From Brachyspira catarrhinii (GTDB taxonomy: Bacteria; Spirochaetota; Brachyspiria; Brachyspirales; Brachyspiraceae), in NCBI RefSeq assembly GCF_005518285.1, contig NZ_SJDU01000060.1:1-9174 (forward strand): a stretch of DNA of 9,174 nucleotides, given 5' to 3'. Numbering within the stretch: the first letter of the stretch is position 1; every line of letters begins with the position of its first letter. The translations under genes and the position numbers were made by a program. This document shows, one piece after another, positions 5,916 to 9,174 of the stretch. The notes beneath the pieces were generated by a model. It ran no database searches and was not told the DNA's origin. It saw only the letters and a list, made by a program, of their open reading frames with translations.

Positions 5916-8462
5916 ATAAATCCTTATACCGCCGCCGTTTTTGTATTCGTTTTCTACAGTCAACTTTGGCAAATATTCTTTAATTTTTTCTGGCAAAATT
6001 ACTTCCTTGTCAATTCTTAAAGTATTTAATCTTTTCGCATTCAAAATACTTTCGGGAACGGATTTTATTTCGTTATTAAGAAGAAGCAGACATTGAAGAT
6101 TTTTTATTTCAAAAATATAATCGGGAATATTTTTAATTTTATTGTTATCCAAATTAAGAGACATAGGATTAATATTTTTTATACTTTCGGGAATAAATTC
6201 TATTTCATTGTCGTTCAAATTAAGCCAATATAATTTTTTTAATTTAAACGGAATATTATCTGGAATAGCTTTTATTTTATTATTATTCAAATCAAAACTT
6301 TCGCATCCGCGCAAATAAAATATCTCGTCTGGCAAATATTCTATTTCGTTATTATTTAAATCTATTCTGCTAATAAATTCCAACTTTTTAATTTCTTTAG
6401 AAACATTTTTTATTTTATTATGGCTCATATCGAACGCAACCATGAAAACTAAATTTTTTATTTCGGCGTCAATATATTCGATTTCGTTATGGCTCAAATC
6501 GATTTCGCTTAAATTTCTCAAATTATAAATTCCTTTTGGTATAAAAGTCAATTTATTATTTTTCAACTCGAGGCGCGTTAATTTTTTTAGATTTCCAATT
6601 TCTTCGGGCAAATCGTTTATTTGATTTAAGTTAGCGTCCAATTTTTCCAAATTAATTAATCTTCCAAACGATTTTGGTAGAGTTTTAAGTTTATTTTCCG
6701 AAAGCTCAATATTTTTTAAATTTTCAAGCTCGCCTATTTCTTCTGGCAATTCGGTTAATTCGTTTTCCCATAAATATAATTTTTCAAGGTTTTTCAAATT
6801 CTCTATATTTTTATTTAAACTTTTTATTTCGTTGTGGCTTAAAGCTAATTCGATTAAATTTTTTAATTTTCCTATAGAATCTGGCAAATATTCGATTTTA
6901 TTATACGCTAAATTAAGTTCTTCCAAATTTTCCAATTCTCCTATTTCTTCGGGGATTTCTTTTATAATGTTTCCTTGTAAATTTAATTTTTTAAGATTTT
7001 TAAGTTTTCCAATAGATTTTGGAATATATTCTATCGCGTTATAAGACAAGTCCAAAATTTCTAAACTTGCCAATTTTTCTATATCTTTTGGAAATTCATT
7101 TATTATATTTTCATCGCATTTCAATTCTTTAAGATTTTTCAAATTGCAAATCGTGTCGGGCAAATATTTAATTTTATTGTCCGATAAATTAAGTTTTTCC
7201 AAATTAATTAAATTTTCAATATCGTAGGAAATAGAACTTATTTTGTTTTCTTCCAAATTTAATTCTTTAAGATTGTTTAATTGATATAAATATCGAGAGT
7301 TATCGGCAAAATCGCATAAATATTTTATGTCGTTGTAGGATAAATCGAGTTTTTCCAAGTTTATTAATCTGTCAATTCGGTAAGGAATAGCGGATATTTT
7401 ATTATTATTCAAAATCAATTCTTTTAAATTTGTTAGCTCCAAAACAAAGCCCGATATACATCCGATTTCATTTTCATGAGCGTCCAATATTTTTAAATTA
7501 GTCAAAGCGCTTATTTCTTTTGGAAATTCGGTTAAGCCGTTTAAATTTATATCAAGCTCTTCTAAAGTTTTTATTTTAAAAATCTCTTTAGGCAATAGTC
7601 CAAATCTATCTTTAAATGACTTAAACGAATAATTAAAGTCGTTAAAAGAAATTATCAAAGATTTTAAATTTTTAAATTTATAAGGAATCTTTTTTAAGTT
7701 ATTTCCAGATATATCCAATTTCTTTAAATTGGTTAATTTGCATATTTCGTTATTGATTTCATAAATATCGTTATTGCTAATGTCAAGCTCTTCCAAACTT
7801 TTAATATTAAAAATTTCTTTTGGAAGTTTATTAAAATCTGAATCACAACGATTAGAAATATTTAATATTTTAAGATTGTTTAATTTTTTTATTTCGGTGG
7901 GAGTTTTATTTAAGTTTATGGATAATTCTTTTAAATTAATTAATTTTGATATTTCTTTTGGAATTTCGCCGTAAGAATTTCCAGATACATCAAGCTCTTC
8001 TAAAGTTTCAATATCGAATATTCTTTTAGGAATTTCTTTTAAGTTATTATAAGAAATATCTAATTTTTTTAAATTGCATAAATTAGAAATTTCATCTGGA
8101 ATTTTAGACAATCGATTGGATGCAAGATTTAATTCTTCTAAACAATTTAACTTGAAAATAGATTTTGGAAGTTTATTAATTTTATTCATAGCGAATATTA
8201 AAACTTTTAAATTCTCTAAATTTGAAAGTTTTGTGGGAAGCTTTCTTATGCTATTTTCCGCAAGATTTAATTTTTGCATGCTTTTAAGTTTGAATGATTC
8301 ATTCGTGATTTTTTCTATATAGATATTTGCATCCCATAAAGGCAATTCTTTTACAGTCGTCAAATATTCTTCCGTTTCCAAGTTGACGTTAAAACCTAAA
8401 AAGTGATAACGAATCCATCCATATAATTTTCTTTTTTCTTCTTCGGTTAAAATATTAATCAT
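5907..8462 (-). CDS. Long leucine-rich repeat protein (851 aa)
   Basis: About 33 LRR units of mostly 23 residues run from about residue 38 to 825, with the classic pattern LxxLxLxxNxIxxLPxxIxxLxN (for example LDLSYNAIEYIPKSIGKLKN). The Asn ladder is mostly intact, unlike in the two LRR genes at 51-2508. Residues 1-40 form a cap with ILTEEEKRKLYGWIRYH, related to LTKKEIxNLxKW of the other two. Some irregular units occur at residues 180-300 (shortened or expanded repeats). The tail (GGGIRIYRD) lacks a sorting motif; no signal peptide or membrane segment is seen. It is probably a cytoplasmic protein-interaction solenoid. AGGA at 8474-8471, 8 nt before the ATG, supports the start. Its promoter carries the shared operator. 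It diverges from kdsA and converges on the nuclease gene. Family is certain, function unknown. Confidence 0.93.
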   Translation of the reverse strand: MINILTEEEKRKLYGWIRYHFLGFNVNLETEEYLTTVKELPLWDANIYIEKITNESFKLKSMQKLNLAENSIRKLPTKLSNLENLKVLIFAMNKINKLPKSIFKLNCLEELNLASNRLSKIPDEISNLCNLKKLDISYNNLKEIPKRIFDIETLEELDVSGNSYGEIPKEISKLINLKELSINLNKTPTEIKKLNNLKILNISNRCDSDFNKLPKEIFNIKSLEELDISNNDIYEINNEICKLTNLKKLDISGNNLKKIPYKFKNLKSLIISFNDFNYSFKSFKDRFGLLPKEIFKIKTLEELDINLNGLTEFPKEISALTNLKILDAHENEIGCISGFVLELTNLKELILNNNKISAIPYRIDRLINLEKLDLSYNDIKYLCDFADNSRYLYQLNNLKELNLEENKISSISYDIENLINLEKLNLSDNKIKYLPDTICNLKNLKELKCDENIINEFPKDIEKLASLEILDLSYNAIEYIPKSIGKLKNLKKLNLQGNIIKEIPEEIGELENLEELNLAYNKIEYLPDSIGKLKNLIELALSHNEIKSLNKNIENLKNLEKLYLWENELTELPEEIGELENLKNIELSENKLKTLPKSFGRLINLEKLDANLNQINDLPEEIGNLKKLTRLELKNNKLTFIPKGIYNLRNLSEIDLSHNEIEYIDAEIKNLVFMVAFDMSHNKIKNVSKEIKKLEFISRIDLNNNEIEYLPDEIFYLRGCESFDLNNNKIKAIPDNIPFKLKKLYWLNLNDNEIEFIPESIKNINPMSLNLDNNKIKNIPDYIFEIKNLQCLLLLNNEIKSVPESILNAKRLNTLRIDKEVILPEKIKEYLPKLTVENEYKNGGGIRIYRD

Positions 8463-8499
8463 AAAATTTTTCCTATTATTTTATTTTTTAACTATTATA

Positions 8500-8538
8500 A
8501 TTATAACATATAATGAGTATCACACACCGATACTTATT
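8500..8538 (-). promoter_or_regulatory. Dyad operator plus extended -10 promoter of the long LRR gene
   Basis: Read on the minus strand: left arm AATAAGTATC (8538-8529), centre GGTGTGT, right arm GATACTCATT (8521-8512), then TG at 8508-8507 and TATAAT at 8505-8500. One arm position is mismatched. The third position from the outside is T-A here but C-G in the other two copies, so symmetry is kept by a double change. Spacing to the -10 is identical to 1035-1073 and 2542-2580. The transcript should start near 8493. Confidence 0.75.
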
Positions 8539-8606
8539 TTTTTAATAAAACTTTACTAAATTATACTAATTGGATAAATTTTAAAAATTGATTTAAAAAA
8601 CAATAA

Positions 8607-8634
8607 TTGACATTAACCGTTTCTATAGTATTAT
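8607..8634 (+). promoter_or_regulatory. Sigma70-type promoter of kdsA
   Basis: A consensus -35 TTGACA (8607-8612) is followed at 16 bp by TATTAT (8629-8634), five of six matches to the -10. Transcription would start near 8641, about 35 nt before the ATG. There is no copy of the dyad close to this promoter; the nearest (8512-8538) is about 70 bp upstream and oriented to the LRR gene. Confidence 0.6.
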
Positions 8635-8675
8635 TAACTAATTAGTTTTAAATTAAAAGAATAAAGGTTTGAATT

Positions 8676-9174
8676 ATGATTTTTGATTATAAAGGAATTA
8701 CGAATAAAAATAAGGATTTAATATTTATAGCGGGTCCCTGCGTTATTGAAAGCGAAGAGATGACTATAAACATCGCCAAAAAATTAAAAGAAATTAAAGA
8801 TAAATTAAATATACAATTAATATTCAAAGGAAGCTACGATAAAGCTAACAGAACCTCGCTAAATTCTTTTAGAGGTTTGGGAATGAAAAACGGACTTGAA
8901 ATATTGAAAACCGTTTCAAAAGAATTCGATTTGCCGACAATAACCGATATACATATTCCCGCCGAAGCCGAAGAAGCCGCAAAATATGTAGACTTTCTTC
9001 AAATACCAGCTTTTTTATGCAGACAAACGGATATTTTACGAGCCGCATGCGAAACGGGAAAAGCGGTTAATGTTAAAAAAGGACAGTTTATAAGCGGATA
9101 CGATTGCAAATATATCGCTGACAAATGCTCGGACGCCATAAACGAAAATAGACTTTTTTTATGCGAAAGAGGAA
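8676..9174 (+). CDS. kdsA: 3-deoxy-8-phosphooctulonate synthase (Kdo-8-phosphate synthase), N-terminal 166 residues
   Basis: KdsA condenses phosphoenolpyruvate with D-arabinose 5-phosphate to Kdo-8-phosphate, a cytoplasmic step in making the Kdo of lipopolysaccharide or lipooligosaccharide. Visible motifs are FIAGPCVIES (17-26), FKGSYDKANRTS (50-61), TDIHIP (90-95), QIPAFLCRQTD (109-119) and NVKKGQF (132-138), all in the family order. Cys22 in GPC corresponds to the Cys metal ligand of metal-dependent KdsA enzymes (Asn in the E. coli type), suggesting the metal-dependent class. The frame is open at the window edge; about 100-110 C-terminal residues of the usual ~270-280 are missing, including the His/Glu/Asp metal ligands. 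AAAGG at 8663-8667, 8 nt before the ATG, supports the start. It is a housekeeping gene bordering the accessory repeat-protein cluster. Confidence 0.95.
   Translation, partial: MIFDYKGITNKNKDLIFIAGPCVIESEEMTINIAKKLKEIKDKLNIQLIFKGSYDKANRTSLNSFRGLGMKNGLEILKTVSKEFDLPTITDIHIPAEAEEAAKYVDFLQIPAFLCRQTDILRAACETGKAVNVKKGQFISGYDCKYIADKCSDAINENRLFLCERG

Noticed and set aside
8539..8606. A small gene or RNA in the LRR-kdsA intergenic region
   Set aside because: The stretch is AT-rich with no ribosome site, stable hairpin or coding pattern that I can see.

Overview
The window is very AT-rich (roughly a quarter G+C by eye) and its codons are dominated by AAA, TTA and ATT. It ends in a partial kdsA, a Kdo-synthesis gene, which points to a Gram-negative-type envelope. 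Together with the crowd of cytoplasmic leucine-rich-repeat (LRR) and ankyrin proteins, this is most like a Brachyspira-type spirochaete. That assignment is an inference from memory of such genomes; no search was run. Apart from kdsA everything here looks accessory.

Layout. Bases 51-1022 and 1111-2508 (+) are two paralogous LRR genes. Bases 2623-4413 (+) encode an ankyrin-repeat protein with a large unrecognised middle and a C-terminal domain. Bases 4501-5898 (+) encode a PD-(D/E)XK nuclease-fold protein (PDDEXK_4-like) whose C-terminal ~136 residues resemble the ankyrin protein's C-terminus. Bases 8462-5907 (-) encode a long LRR protein that converges on the nuclease gene, with a shared inverted repeat between them. 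kdsA starts at 8676 (+), diverges from the long LRR gene, and runs off the window.

The most striking signal is regulatory. The second LRR gene, the ankyrin gene and the minus-strand LRR gene are each preceded by the same 39-bp module: a 27-bp dyad (10-bp arms around a conserved GGTRTRT centre) whose middle falls where a -35 box should be, then 6 bp, then an extended -10 (TGTTATAAT). The first LRR gene has the same extended -10 and the end of the dyad, cut by the window edge. The nuclease gene and kdsA instead have ordinary sigma70-type promoters. This suggests one unidentified DNA-binding regulator controlling a set of repeat-protein genes, each with its own promoter, rather than an operon.

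How the parts work together is unknown. The shared C-terminal domain ties the ankyrin protein to the nuclease, and the shared operator ties the ankyrin protein to the LRR proteins. A sensor/effector system (repeat proteins for recognition, nuclease as effector) is a reasonable hypothesis, but nothing here proves it. The LRR genes also show recent repeat turnover: a perfect 30-bp tandem duplication and a 144-bp two-repeat duplication.
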